Origin: a virus | Strand: one strand, 5' to 3' | Length of the DNA stretch: 40,602 nt | IMG/VR virus record: IMGVR_UViG_3300042460_002243 | Span: 1-40,602 of that record | Shown: piece after piece, positions 8,241-16,728 of the stretch | Numbering within the stretch: position 1 is the first letter of the stretch | Layout: each line of letters starts with the position of its first letter | The notes under the pieces: model-generated | What the model saw: only the letters and a program-made list of their open reading frames with translations | Database searches by the model: none | What the model was told of the DNA's origin: nothing | Position numbers and translations under genes: made by a program

Positions 8241-9426
8241 CGAGCGCCTCCAGCGGCACGCCCGATGGGACGAACAGGGGGTCGGCCAGGCGGTTGCGCT
8301 CCGCCAGCTCGTCGGCCCGGCTGGCATCGCCGTATAGCGACCAGGCCAGCACCAGCGAGGGCATCGTCTCCGGCAGCTGGATCTTGCGCAGGCGGGCCAG
8401 GTCGGCACCGCGGGTGCCAATGTCGCGGGCGGTCGCGGCGCGGGTAGCGACCAGCGCGCGGTAGACCTGGTCGCTGATGTCCTGCTCGCACAGCAGATCG
8501 AACTGGTCGGTGAGGATCTCGCGCACCGCCTGGGCATCATCCAGGCTCGGGAAGTCGGTCTGGGACGCGGCTCGCGCCGCCTCCAGCGTCGCCAGCTGTT
8601 GCACCACTTGCACCAGGGCAGCCTGGTTGTCCGCCTCGCGCTGGCGTGTCGGCGTCGTGGCCGGCACCGCGTCCAAGTCGCTGCCGAAGCCGAACAACGC
8701 CTGAAGAGCGTCCAGCGCACCGCGCGGGCGCTCCGCAGCCACTACCATCTGGCGCAGCAGATCCCCGACCCGGTCCACCAACACGGTGGGCGCCAGCACC
8801 AGCGAGGAGGCCGCAGCGCTGAGCTGGTCCACCGCATCGGTCAGGACGGAGATCTCCGCCGGCAGCGTGGTGACGGTGGCCACCGCGCCCTTCACCTGGG
8901 CCGCCACTTCCCGCACGCGGGCAATGGCAGCGTCCACCACGAATTCCGGCTGCCCGTCCACGCCGAAGTCCTCGGCAAAGGCCTCTGCAGCCTCCTGGCT
9001 GGCCGCATCGACCGCGGCGGCGGTCTGGGCCTGGGTGTCGGGTTGCACGCGCGGATAAACCGCGCCAGTGGCCATCCAGCACTCGATGTCGAAGGTGGCC
9101 ATGCCACCCTCTCGGCTGCTCTCGGAAAAGCTGACGTCCCCGATCTGGACGTCCATCTCGCCCAGGTACGGATGCACCAGCGTGCCGGGGCCGTCCGCCT
9201 CCAGCGCTTCCATCAGCGCGTCCCGAACCGCCATGTATTCCGTGCCGATCACGAAGGCCTGGAAGCGCATCGAGCGAGCGCGGCGGCCGAGGTCATCGGT
9301 CTGCGGGTCGTTGCGCAGGGGGAACTCGGTGATGTCGGCGCGGCGTCCCCCGCGGTTCTGGACAGACTCCACCTCGAAGGGTACGCCCCGGAAGGATGCA
9401 CGGCGCAACTGGTCGCGCCAGCTCAT
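8233..9426 (-). CDS. N: DNA circularization / tail protein N (gp43-like)
   Basis: A 397-residue protein of the Mu gpN family. The N-terminal domain is clear: SWRDQLRRASFRGVPFEVESVQNRGGRR, then TEFPLRNDPQTDDLGRRAR and LVHPYLGEMDVQIGDVSFSES. The rest is mostly helical. Family members carry the DNA-circularization name because Mu gpN was linked to circularising injected DNA, but N is also a baseplate/tail component. It overlaps the tape measure by 4 nt and P by 8 nt. Confidence 0.93.
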   Translation of the reverse strand: MSWRDQLRRASFRGVPFEVESVQNRGGRRADITEFPLRNDPQTDDLGRRARSMRFQAFVIGTEYMAVRDALMEALEADGPGTLVHPYLGEMDVQIGDVSFSESSREGGMATFDIECWMATGAVYPRVQPDTQAQTAAAVDAASQEAAEAFAEDFGVDGQPEFVVDAAIARVREVAAQVKGAVATVTTLPAEISVLTDAVDQLSAAASSLVLAPTVLVDRVGDLLRQMVVAAERPRGALDALQALFGFGSDLDAVPATTPTRQREADNQAALVQVVQQLATLEAARAASQTDFPSLDDAQAVREILTDQFDLLCEQDISDQVYRALVATRAATARDIGTRGADLARLRKIQLPETMPSLVLAWSLYGDASRADELAERNRLADPLFVPSGVPLEALDA

Positions 9427-11246
9427 CGCGGCAGCCTCATCGGGCCGGCATACACATCGACATCGACGCCGGGCTGGTTGGTGCCTGGCACCTGCGCCAG
9501 GCGCACGCCGCGCTCGTCCAGGATGAGGCGGATGGTGCCTTCCAGCTCGGCCTTGGCCTTGGTGTGTGCGGTCAGCCGGGACTGCGCCTCGTCGTTGCCG
9601 AAGAACGACAGCAGGCGATCCACGCTGCGGCCGAACTTGTCCGCGCCTCTCATGAACGGATCAGTGTCGCCGAAGCGGTCGTAGGCGGCATCGCCGAGCT
9701 GGTAGCCGCCGTAGCCCGCGAGGCCGGCTGCTGCTGTCCAGCCGGCGAACTTGGCGTAGCCCATCAGGCGGGCCAGCGCCATGCCTCCCGCACCGGCGCC
9801 GCCGGCACCGATGATCCCGCCGCCAGCCGCAGCCGCTGCCGCTGCGCCAGCAGCACCGGCGCCTCCGCCAGTGCCCCCCACCGGCCAGTTGGTGACGAAC
9901 ACCGGAGTGACGCCCGCCATCTCCTGCAGCACCTTGCCCTGGGCTACGCCAGCCGCCGTGGTGGCGGTGCCGCCGAGCACGCGGCCGAGGGGCCCGAGGT
10001 TGCCCAAGGTGCTACGCGCCAGCTCGGCGACCACGCCGCCGGCTAGCAGGGTACCGAGCCCATAGCCAAGAACCTCGCCATTCGTCATGCCGAGGCCGCC
10101 GCTTTCCTTAGAGTTCAGAGAAACGGAGATCAGATCGGCAACCGTCTTGTTTATTGGCTTCGTGAACTCCTCGGACGCCTGTCGCAGGACCGATTTCAGT
10201 CTCCCGCCCTGGGAGATCGGGTTATCCAATGCCGTAGTCAGGTCATTCGCGATGGTCCCGCTTGCACGCTCGATGTCGCGGATCTTGGCGCGCGCTTCGG
10301 CAAGTGCCCCGCCAGAAAGTAGCGTGCGGAGCCCCTTCATCGTGTCCAGGTCGGTCTCGCCGAACGCTTTTGCGATGTAGCGATCCTGAGACTGCTTATC
10401 TCCCAGCGTTCGATAGCCGGCGGCAATGTCGTCCAGCACGCTGAGCGGTGATCGTGCTGCTCCATCGGCATCGTAGAACCGCACGCCGGTAGCTTTAGCA
10501 GCGTTGTCCTTGTACTTCTGGTTCGTGAAAAGTCGGAGGGTGCTTTCAGCCAGGGTCGCCAGCCTCTCCGGGTTCTTCTCGATCAGTGATAGCTGCTCGA
10601 TGAATCCGAGAGTTTCCGCGAATTCCAAGTTGGCAGACTTCGCGTTGACGCCCACACGCGAGAATATGCCGCTCAGATCCTCAAGCTCTGCGTTTCCCTG
10701 GCGGCCAGCAACGGTCATCTGATCCAGCAGCCTGACGGCCATGCCGGACTGCGAAAGATCGAACTCGAACGCCTCCGCTGCAACGGTGAGTCCACCCGCC
10801 AACGTCCGTGCGCCGGCGCCGGTCACGGCCATTGCGTCGTCGATTGCATCAATCGTCGGCAGCATGCTCCGCCAGCTAAGTCCCGACGCCAGCAGATCTG
10901 CAGACCCTTCCTTGAGCTGGTCCAAATCCTCGCCGGTGTCGCGCGACATACGGAACAGCTCTTCGCGCAGGCCGGTGACCTGCTGACGAGAGGCCCCTGC
11001 GGATAGGCCGATGCGATTGATCGACTGATCCAGGCGAGCGGACTGCACAAGCGTGGCGACGGCCCCCACGCCAACGCCGAGCTTGCCCAGGTTGCCAGCT
11101 ATGCCGTCTATCGAGCGACGGACAGAATCGAACTGACGCCGGGCATTGCGGCTGAAGTTGTCCACCTGGCGCCCACCCACCTGGAGCCCCTGGCCGAGGC
11201 CGCGGGACTCCAGGAACAGCTTCATGGCGATGGTCAGTTCAGTCAT
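9423..11246 (-). CDS. Tail tape measure protein
   Basis: A 607-residue tape measure protein that sets tail length. The N-terminal third is coiled-coil and helical (VGGRQVDNFSRNARRQFDSVRRSIDG). The middle matches the TP901/PhageMin tail domain (LFRMSRDTGEDLDQLKEGSADLLASGLS; MAVTGAGARTLAGGLTVAAEAF). A hydrophobic Gly/Ala-rich segment (roughly residues 450-520) is the usual membrane-interacting part of tape measures. It follows the tail-chaperone frameshift gene, whose -1 product ends 8 nt inside it, which is the universal order in siphoviral and contractile tails. Confidence 0.95.
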   Translation of the reverse strand: MTELTIAMKLFLESRGLGQGLQVGGRQVDNFSRNARRQFDSVRRSIDGIAGNLGKLGVGVGAVATLVQSARLDQSINRIGLSAGASRQQVTGLREELFRMSRDTGEDLDQLKEGSADLLASGLSWRSMLPTIDAIDDAMAVTGAGARTLAGGLTVAAEAFEFDLSQSGMAVRLLDQMTVAGRQGNAELEDLSGIFSRVGVNAKSANLEFAETLGFIEQLSLIEKNPERLATLAESTLRLFTNQKYKDNAAKATGVRFYDADGAARSPLSVLDDIAAGYRTLGDKQSQDRYIAKAFGETDLDTMKGLRTLLSGGALAEARAKIRDIERASGTIANDLTTALDNPISQGGRLKSVLRQASEEFTKPINKTVADLISVSLNSKESGGLGMTNGEVLGYGLGTLLAGGVVAELARSTLGNLGPLGRVLGGTATTAAGVAQGKVLQEMAGVTPVFVTNWPVGGTGGGAGAAGAAAAAAAGGGIIGAGGAGAGGMALARLMGYAKFAGWTAAAGLAGYGGYQLGDAAYDRFGDTDPFMRGADKFGRSVDRLLSFFGNDEAQSRLTAHTKAKAELEGTIRLILDERGVRLAQVPGTNQPGVDVDVYAGPMRLPR

Positions 11247-11391
11247 CGGCCTTCTGGGTCAGACGTTCGAGGTAGTGGTAGAACTCCGGCAGCGGGATCT
11301 TCAGGATCTCGGCGCGGCTCCAGCCGGTCTTTACTGCGAGGAAGAGGACGGCGTCCCAGTGCCGGCTACGTCGCCCTCCGGCGCTTCCCCC
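11239..11391 (-). CDS. gp42-type tail chaperone extension made by -1 frameshift
   Basis: After the end of the gp41 reading frame, the -1 frame is open from about 11391 to the TGA at 11239-11241. It encodes HWDAVLFLAVKTGWSRAEIL, continued by KIPLPEFYHYLERLTQKADD, a typical chaperone C-terminus. There is no start codon or ribosome site in this stretch, so it must be reached by frameshifting from gp41, as is known for tail assembly chaperones of lambda and Mu. The fused product would be about 142 residues. The stop overlaps the start of the tape measure. Confidence 0.75.
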   Translation of the reverse strand, partial: GGSAGGRRSRHWDAVLFLAVKTGWSRAEILKIPLPEFYHYLERLTQKADD

Positions 11392-11666
11392 TGCGCGTCC
11401 AGCTCCTTCTGCTTGGCGCGCAGGATCATCAGATCAATCGGCTTGAGCTTGCGGACCTGCTCCAGCAGGACCGGGCCGGTGTAGTCGCCGATCGACATGA
11501 ACTGGCGGCAGGCCAGCGCGGCGTCGAAGGTCAGCACCTGGTTGGTGGCGGCGTCGGCCTCGGCGTCGAACAGATCGCCCGCTTCCGCCTCGCGCAGCAC
11601 GAAGGTCTTGTGGACCTTGTCGCCGATCTTCAGGCCATGCTTCCAGGTACCTTTAACGGTGCGCAT
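11331..11666 (-). CDS. Tail assembly chaperone gp41-like
   Basis: A 111-residue protein like Mu gp41: GLKIGDKVHKTFVLREAEAGDLFDAEADA, then LACRQFMSIGDYTGPVLLEQVRKLKPIDLMIL. It binds the tape measure during tail assembly and is not kept in the virion. It lies 3 nt after the tube gene. The last 25 residues are low-complexity (QGEAPEGDVAGTGTPSSSSQ) and overlap the -1 frame that makes the extended product. The longer protein is expected at a minor ratio. Confidence 0.88.
   Translation of the reverse strand: MRTVKGTWKHGLKIGDKVHKTFVLREAEAGDLFDAEADAATNQVLTFDAALACRQFMSIGDYTGPVLLEQVRKLKPIDLMILRAKQKELDAQGEAPEGDVAGTGTPSSSSQ
11385..11391 (-). promoter_or_regulatory. Candidate -1 frameshift site
   Basis: On the minus strand the sequence reads CAG GGG GAA in the gp41 frame, giving the run GGGGGAA. 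A -1 slip of the glycine tRNA on GGG re-pairs perfectly and enters the gp42 frame, which is open from there. It is the only homopolymeric run in the region where both frames are open. It is not the textbook XXXYYYZ form. Confidence 0.5.
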
Positions 11667-11669
11667 GGA

Positions 11670-12029
11670 TCAGGCCTCCTGGGCTTCTTCGCCTTCGAAG
11701 GCGAAGGGCACGTTGCCGCTCTGATCGTCCATCTCAGGCGGGTCCATCCAGTCGGCGTGGGCCACGGTGTAGAGCTGGCCGGTGTCGGCCTGGAACAGGA
11801 CGGTGATGTCCTCCAGGGCCTGCAGCTCCTTGACCTTGATCCCGGCCTTCAGCGGGAAGCTGCCTTCCACGCGGCCGGCGGTCTGCTCCTGCTGATTGCC
11901 GGCGCGGCCGTGCGCCGTCATGACGCTGGAGCGCTTGACGCCGCCGACCATCAGCTTGGCGCCCTTGTTGCTCTCGATGCGGCGGCCGTTGGCGGTGATG
12001 ATCGCCCGGCCGAGTACCTTGCCTGCCAT
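11670..12029 (-). CDS. M: Tail tube protein M (gp40-like)
   Basis: A 119-residue Mu gpM-type tube protein. It has the N-terminal VLGRAIITANGRRIESNKGAKLMVGG, then HGRAGNQQEQTAGRVEGSFPLKAGIKVKELQALEDITVLFQADTG. It polymerises inside the sheath. It begins 24 nt after the sheath stop and is followed closely by the chaperone gene. Confidence 0.95.
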   Translation of the reverse strand: MAGKVLGRAIITANGRRIESNKGAKLMVGGVKRSSVMTAHGRAGNQQEQTAGRVEGSFPLKAGIKVKELQALEDITVLFQADTGQLYTVAHADWMDPPEMDDQSGNVPFAFEGEEAQEA

Positions 12030-12053
12030 GTCTGTCTCCTTTTGGGGATGGTC

Positions 12054-13514
12054 TTAGCGGAACTGGATCGCGGTCGCGCTGATCAGGAACTGGTTCACCA
12101 GGTCCGGCGGCAGCAGGATGTCGACGCGGTCGCGGTCCTCGGTGTTGCGGACCACCTGGATGTCCTGGATGAACTGCTCGATGTTCTCGACGATGCCGGC
12201 GCGCACCAGGTCGCGGAACAGCGCGATCAGTTCCGCCTTGATGATGCTGGGCGTGGCAATCGCCTGGAGCGGGTCGTAGTCGCCGCCGTCATCCGCCAGC
12301 TTGTGCCGCGGGAACACCTGCGAGAGGCGCGCGCGCACCATGAAGCGGATGTAGGACAGCGAGCGCATCCGCTCGATGCTCTGGTAGCTGGTGTCCGGGA
12401 TGCCCTGTTCGTTGGTCTTGTAGGTCGTCACCAGGCGCTGGATGCGGCAGACACCGCCGTCATCCACGTAGAAGGTCGAGATGCCGTCCGCCAGGTGCAG
12501 GCGCAGCTCGGACCACAGGTAGCGGTCGGCCACGCTCGGCGCCAGGACGTCGCGCAACGCCAGGGTGTGGCGCGGGCGGGCCGGATCGGGCTCGGCCGCG
12601 TCAGCCGCCGCCGCCTGGACGGCGATGATCGGCCCCCAGGTCGGCGACTTCTGGACGCCCAGGATGCTCACGTGCGGGGCGTTGCGGCTGTCGCCCAGGG
12701 TGGAGCCATCCGCATGAGTGCCGGGCACCGTGGTGACCAGGTGGCCGTCGTTGGCGTGCAGACCATCCCAGCGCAGCGCCAGCTCGGCTTCCAGGGCGGT
12801 GAGGTTGGTGGCGTCGATGTACGGCGCGACGATGGTCGTGTACTGCACCGCGCCGATGGCGGCGAGCGCCGCGCTGACGACAGGGTTGGTGGTACCACCG
12901 GTCGGGCAGACGATGGCGATGCCGATGCCGGCCGGCAGGGTGTCGCCCTGGTTGTAGTTGGCGCGCACGTCGATGCTGTTGCCCACCTCGCCCTTGTGGC
13001 GCGCGGTGATATCCACCACGGTGGGCGTGCCGCCGGCCACCGCCGCGGTGATCGGAAGCTTGGTGTCGGCGTTGATGGCCGCCGCGGTGGCCGTGGCCAC
13101 CTGGGCCGCGGTCGCTGCCTTGGGCACCAGCACGGAGATCTTCCGGCCGGTGACGTAGAGCTGCAGCGTGCCCGCGGCGGTGGAAGGGCCGGTGAAGGTG
13201 ATGGTGCCGGCCGCCGCCACGCCCGCGCCGTTGTCGTTCAGCGCGACGGCCCACAGCTCCACCGTCTCGGTCTGGCGCAGCCAGTACTCGCACATCTCGG
13301 CCAGCATCGAGCCGTAGCCGAAGGCCGCCCAGGCGGTCTCCTTGCGGGTGATGCGGGTGGGCACCGCGGCGGCCACCGTACCGGCCGCCAGGCGCTGCCC
13401 GATGATCAGCGCGCGCTTGGGCTGGGTGAGCAGGCGCGGCTGCGCCTGGCTCTTGTTGAACTCGACGTAGTGGCCAGGTACACCGACCCAGGCAGGAATC
13501 GTATCGAACGCCAT
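12054..13514 (-). CDS. L: Contractile tail sheath protein L (gp39-like)
   Basis: A 486-residue sheath of the Mu gpL family. The N-terminus is FDTIPAWVGVPGHYVEFNKSQA, the middle has PYIDATNLTALEAELALRWDG, and the C-terminus ends ILLPPDLVNQFLISATAIQFR, the handshake region of this family. It shows that the virion is a myophage. Length is as in Mu. It lies 12 nt downstream of gp38. Confidence 0.96.
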   Translation of the reverse strand: MAFDTIPAWVGVPGHYVEFNKSQAQPRLLTQPKRALIIGQRLAAGTVAAAVPTRITRKETAWAAFGYGSMLAEMCEYWLRQTETVELWAVALNDNGAGVAAAGTITFTGPSTAAGTLQLYVTGRKISVLVPKAATAAQVATATAAAINADTKLPITAAVAGGTPTVVDITARHKGEVGNSIDVRANYNQGDTLPAGIGIAIVCPTGGTTNPVVSAALAAIGAVQYTTIVAPYIDATNLTALEAELALRWDGLHANDGHLVTTVPGTHADGSTLGDSRNAPHVSILGVQKSPTWGPIIAVQAAAADAAEPDPARPRHTLALRDVLAPSVADRYLWSELRLHLADGISTFYVDDGGVCRIQRLVTTYKTNEQGIPDTSYQSIERMRSLSYIRFMVRARLSQVFPRHKLADDGGDYDPLQAIATPSIIKAELIALFRDLVRAGIVENIEQFIQDIQVVRNTEDRDRVDILLPPDLVNQFLISATAIQFR

Positions 13515-13526
13515 GTCAGCGGCTCC

Positions 13527-13718
13527 TTACTTCTTGGCGGCGGGCTTGGCCGCCTTGTCGGCGCCCTTCGGCGCGTCGGTGGTGATGTCGCCGTCGTTCA
13601 GGCGGCGCAGCCAGTAGATCTCCGAGAGATCCACCTCCTGGCCTTCCTCCGGAACCTTGGCGCCGGTGAGCGGATCGCGGATCACGCGGCCGGCAGTGGG
13701 ATAGACGCGGGTTTTCAT
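13527..13718 (-). CDS. gp38-like small protein (DUF2635)
   Basis: A 63-residue protein like Mu gp38: YPTAGRVIRDPLTGAKVPEEGQEV, then a Lys/Ala-rich tail. Always found just before the sheath in Mu-like phages. Function not known. Overlaps gp37 by 4 nt. Confidence 0.85.
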   Translation of the reverse strand: MKTRVYPTAGRVIRDPLTGAKVPEEGQEVDLSEIYWLRRLNDGDITTDAPKGADKAAKPAAKK

Positions 13719-14281
13719 GTGCCCTCCTCGGGGCGAAGCTGGAGCTTGTCGGTGCCCAGGGTCTTGCCACCCTTGGGTGCCGGGTCGTAGGTCTGGTAGG
13801 ACTTCAGGAACTCGCCCAGCTCGGATTGCGTCGGCTTACGCGGTAGCTCGCGCACCAGCTCGAACGCGACCCGGTAGCCGGTGATGCCGTTGGCATGCAG
13901 GAAGTCGCTGAACAGGTTGTCGGTGCGCAACCACTTCAGGGCCTCTTGCCCGGCCACCTCGCGGTTGTCGAAGTAGCTCACCAGCGTATCCACCAGCTGG
14001 TAGGCACCCAGGGCGAGCTGGTCACCGCGGCGGCGCTGCTTCTCGTCGTTGCCGGCGCCGGTGAAGACGTAGCCATGGAACACGCCCGTCTCGTAACCGT
14101 CACGCTGGGGGTGGCGCTTGCCGCCCAGGTAGGCCCAATACACGGCCGGCGCGTTGGTGGCCATGCGCCGGAGCGTCTGGTCGTTCCATTCGCCCGGCAG
14201 ATGATCCACCGCCTTCAGCTTGTTGCCGTAGGCCGCCTGCGTGTCGGCGATCAGCGCGTCCTCGATGCTTGCCAGCGACAT
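13715..14281 (-). CDS. gp37-like protein (DUF1834), tail terminator type
   Basis: A 188-residue protein in the gp37 place: SIEDALIADTQAAYGNKLKAVDHLPGEW, AVYWAYLGGKR and LGAYQLVDTLVSYFDNREV. This family is thought to act at the head-tail connector or tail terminator. It overlaps gp36 by one nt and gp38 by 4 nt. Confidence 0.88.
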   Translation of the reverse strand: MSLASIEDALIADTQAAYGNKLKAVDHLPGEWNDQTLRRMATNAPAVYWAYLGGKRHPQRDGYETGVFHGYVFTGAGNDEKQRRRGDQLALGAYQLVDTLVSYFDNREVAGQEALKWLRTDNLFSDFLHANGITGYRVAFELVRELPRKPTQSELGEFLKSYQTYDPAPKGGKTLGTDKLQLRPEEGT

Positions 14282-14787
14282 CAGAAGCCGTCCCAGTCGA
14301 AACCGCTGCGGGCCTGGCCATGGCGGATACTGCCGCCGGTCGGTGCGGTGCTGCCGCCGCCCTCGGCGCCGATCAGCTGGGCCTTGCCGTCGCGGATCTC
14401 TCGCAGCCAGGTCATGTCGTCCTTGTAGCGGTGGCGGATCTCTTCGGTGGCGCGGTCATCGTGCAGCAGGTAACGGCCGATGTTCAGGCAGCGGGTGCGC
14501 AGGCCATTGGCCTCCACCACGTCCGGCGACAGTGGCAGGGTGAAGCGCACGCCCAGGTAGGAATCCATGGTCCGGGACGACTGTACGAGCGCGTCGCCCG
14601 CCTTCTCGATAGCCGCCGCCACTGCGGCCTCTTCCTCCGGCGTGGTGCCGCCCGGCAGCGACTCACCCTTGGCAGCCGCCGAGAACAGCTCGGCGGTGAC
14701 CAGGAACGGCGCGGCATCGCCCTGCGAGACCCTTACGGTCTCGACGATGCCGAACGCGTTGATGAGCTGGAGGATGGTGGCGTACAT
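14281..14787 (-). CDS. gp36-like protein (DUF1320), head completion
   Basis: A 168-residue protein of the Mu gp36 family. It has QSSRTMDSYLGVRFTLPLSPD and CLNIGRYLLHDDRATEEIRHRYKDDMTWLREI, the typical core. These are believed to be head-tail connector proteins. The C-terminal 30 residues are Gly/Ser-rich. Confidence 0.9.
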   Translation of the reverse strand: MYATILQLINAFGIVETVRVSQGDAAPFLVTAELFSAAAKGESLPGGTTPEEEAAVAAAIEKAGDALVQSSRTMDSYLGVRFTLPLSPDVVEANGLRTRCLNIGRYLLHDDRATEEIRHRYKDDMTWLREIRDGKAQLIGAEGGGSTAPTGGSIRHGQARSGFDWDGF

Positions 14788-14802
14788 GCACGGTGCTGAG
14801 GG

Positions 14803-15219
14803 CTACTTCTTGGGCTTGGGCTTCTTGGCGGCGGTCTTCTTGACCTTGGCCTTGACCTCGGACGCGGCAGGCTGCGGGGTCGGCGCCGGCACGATTGCCG
14901 GCGCCTCACCAGGTGCTTCCTGCTTCAGGGCGCTCTCGGGGTTGTCGGGTGACCCGGCGTCGGCGGTCTGGCCATCGGCCGGAGCGGCTGCAGCAGCATT
15001 GGCTGCGGCCGCCCCGGCGTCGGGCTTACCACCGGCTTCGGGGTTGAATGCGGGGGCGACCTTCTTGCTGGGCTTGGGCGCCGGCTCCGTCAGCGGTGCG
15101 ACGGCACCGAGCACCAGCAAGGGATCGGCCTGTGCCTGCTCCAGCTCCACCGTGGCGCCGTACTCGTAGCGCTCGCCGTTGAAACGGAGCAGTTCACGGA
15201 GGACCTGGTAGCGGGCCAT
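14803..15219 (-). CDS. gp35-like / HI1506-related protein with low-complexity tail
   Basis: A 138-residue protein. The first 45 residues (YQVLRELLRFNGERYEYGATVELEQ, then DPLLVLGAVAPL) match the small domain found at this position in Mu-like prophages. The rest is Ala/Pro-rich and ends in a Lys-rich stretch (KVKKTAAKKPKPKK). The basic tail could touch DNA or capsid, but this is inference. It lies 3 nt after the capsid gene. Confidence 0.8.
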   Translation of the reverse strand: MARYQVLRELLRFNGERYEYGATVELEQAQADPLLVLGAVAPLTEPAPKPSKKVAPAFNPEAGGKPDAGAAAANAAAAAPADGQTADAGSPDNPESALKQEAPGEAPAIVPAPTPQPAASEVKAKVKKTAAKKPKPKK

Positions 15220-15222
15220 GGC

Positions 15223-16296
15223 TTAGGCGACCACGTTCTCGAAGAAGTAGCCGGCGCCCTTGGCCGCCACCAGCTCCTTGACCTGTTCGCCGACGCGGAT
15301 CGTGTTGCCGCCCTTGAGACCGCGCTTGGGCTCCGGAATGGCACCGGCGAACTTCGATCCGAACTGTGCCGTCCAGCCCCAGGTCGGCTGGAAGGTCTGC
15401 GCCGCGATCTTGCTGCTGTAGATCAGCGCGCAGTGCTTGCCCCAGGTACGGACGAAATTCGCCGCCTGGCCCTTGCGTGCGGTGTTCACGCGAGCGCCGC
15501 CCACCACCACCTTCTCGATCTCCAGCACTTCCGCGAGCTGCTGGCGGGTGACGGTGCCGGCACCGGTGGCGTTGATGTGCACCGCCTGGACGATCTTCGG
15601 GTGCTGCCGGAGCTTGGTCCAGGCCAGGCCGCCGATGATCATCTTGTTCGGGCGCACCAGCGGCTTGTCCAGCGCATCGAGCAGGTCCTGCAGCGGATCG
15701 CTGTCGTCATAGTCGGACCACTGGTCGTTGCCCACCAGCGTCTCCTTCAGGCCCGCCTCGTAGTTGGCCGGGTTGAACACCACGCCGGCTACACGGACCT
15801 CGCGGCTCAGCAGGATCAGGTTGGTCAGGCCCATAGTGGCGACCATCTCGGGGCTCACCGGGCCACCGCCGGCCGGCTTGGGCATCGCAGCCCAGACGTC
15901 CATGTCACGCTGCGGGACGAAGTCGTCCAGGCCGTGATCCTCGACCTTGTCCTGCACCTGCTCGCTGGTGAAGGTGACCTGGTTGGGTTCGCTCTTGCGG
16001 CCCACTTTCGTGTCCGGCACGGTGAACTGCTCAGCCGTGTCGTATTTCGTCCAGGCAAAGGTTTCGGCCGTATCGACGCGCGGCAGCACCTCGTCGGCGA
16101 TGAGGGAGTCCTCGGTGTTGCGGAATCCGACCGCGACGGCGGTCAACTCCGGGTTCACCGCGAACGGCACCGTGGAGAGGGTCGCGACGCCCAGCCAGCC
16201 GTGGCCGGGGTCCGGGATGATGCCGACGTGGACACAGGCCGCGGCGACCAGCACCAGGCAGAGCATCGTCCACTTCGAGGTCAGGATATTGCGCAT
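15223..16296 (-). CDS. T: Major capsid protein
   Basis: A 357-residue HK97-fold type capsid in the place of Mu gpT. It has VAVGFRNTEDSLIADEVLPRVDTAETFAWTKY near the N-terminus. The ATG at 16296 is preceded by GGAG on the minus strand. Unusual is the first 30 residues: a basic start (MRNILTSKW) followed by a hydrophobic stretch that looks like a signal or membrane segment (LCLVLVAAACVHVGII). No later Met could serve as start before residue 100, so the segment is real. It may be a short delta-like region removed by the protease encoded two genes upstream. The decoration protein gene lies just upstream. Confidence 0.9.
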   Translation of the reverse strand: MRNILTSKWTMLCLVLVAAACVHVGIIPDPGHGWLGVATLSTVPFAVNPELTAVAVGFRNTEDSLIADEVLPRVDTAETFAWTKYDTAEQFTVPDTKVGRKSEPNQVTFTSEQVQDKVEDHGLDDFVPQRDMDVWAAMPKPAGGGPVSPEMVATMGLTNLILLSREVRVAGVVFNPANYEAGLKETLVGNDQWSDYDDSDPLQDLLDALDKPLVRPNKMIIGGLAWTKLRQHPKIVQAVHINATGAGTVTRQQLAEVLEIEKVVVGGARVNTARKGQAANFVRTWGKHCALIYSSKIAAQTFQPTWGWTAQFGSKFAGAIPEPKRGLKGGNTIRVGEQVKELVAAKGAGYFFENVVA

Positions 16297-16323
16297 GTAT
16301 TGCTCCAGGGATGAGGGTCCGGC

Positions 16324-16701
16324 TTAAGCGGCCGGAGTGGTGATGAAGCCGGGGGCGAGCAGCATCGCCTCGATGTCACCCGCCACCGCGCTGACCTCGG
16401 CATAGCCGATGATCGACACGCGGGTGCCGGCCGCGGGGTTGGCCTTGATGGCCTTGCCGTCGGCGTCGGAGGTGAGCGGATCGCCGCGGGCGACGTTGCC
16501 GCCGTACTCGACGAGCACGATGCCGATGCGTTCGACGTCGACGCGCTCACCGAGCGCGGCGCTCAGCTCGGAGAAGACGCCGATCAGGGCGTCCGTGGCC
16601 GCGGCGGCCTGTACGACGACGCGATCCGCATTGCCGAACTTCGCGATGCGGTACTTGGTGGCAGCAGCACCGGCGACGTAGTTTTTGGAAAGGGTGGACA
16701 T
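16324..16701 (-). CDS. Capsid decoration / cement protein (DUF2190)
   Basis: A 125-residue protein of the DUF2190 family: YVAGAAATKYRIAKFGNADRVVVQAAAATDALIGV, then RVDVERIGIVLVEYGGNVARGDPLTSDADGKA. These trimeric proteins stabilise the outer head surface. Found between protease and capsid genes as usual in transposable phages. Confidence 0.9.
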   Translation of the reverse strand: MSTLSKNYVAGAAATKYRIAKFGNADRVVVQAAAATDALIGVFSELSAALGERVDVERIGIVLVEYGGNVARGDPLTSDADGKAIKANPAAGTRVSIIGYAEVSAVAGDIEAMLLAPGFITTPAA

Positions 16702-16728
16702 GACTGTTCCTCTATGGACGGACGCCGA

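Noticed and set aside
11610-13790. A 726-codon plus-strand open frame over the sheath and tube genes
   Set aside because: It is the high-GC shadow of the sheath, tube and gp38 genes on the minus strand; its product is His/Gly/Arg/Val-rich without domains.
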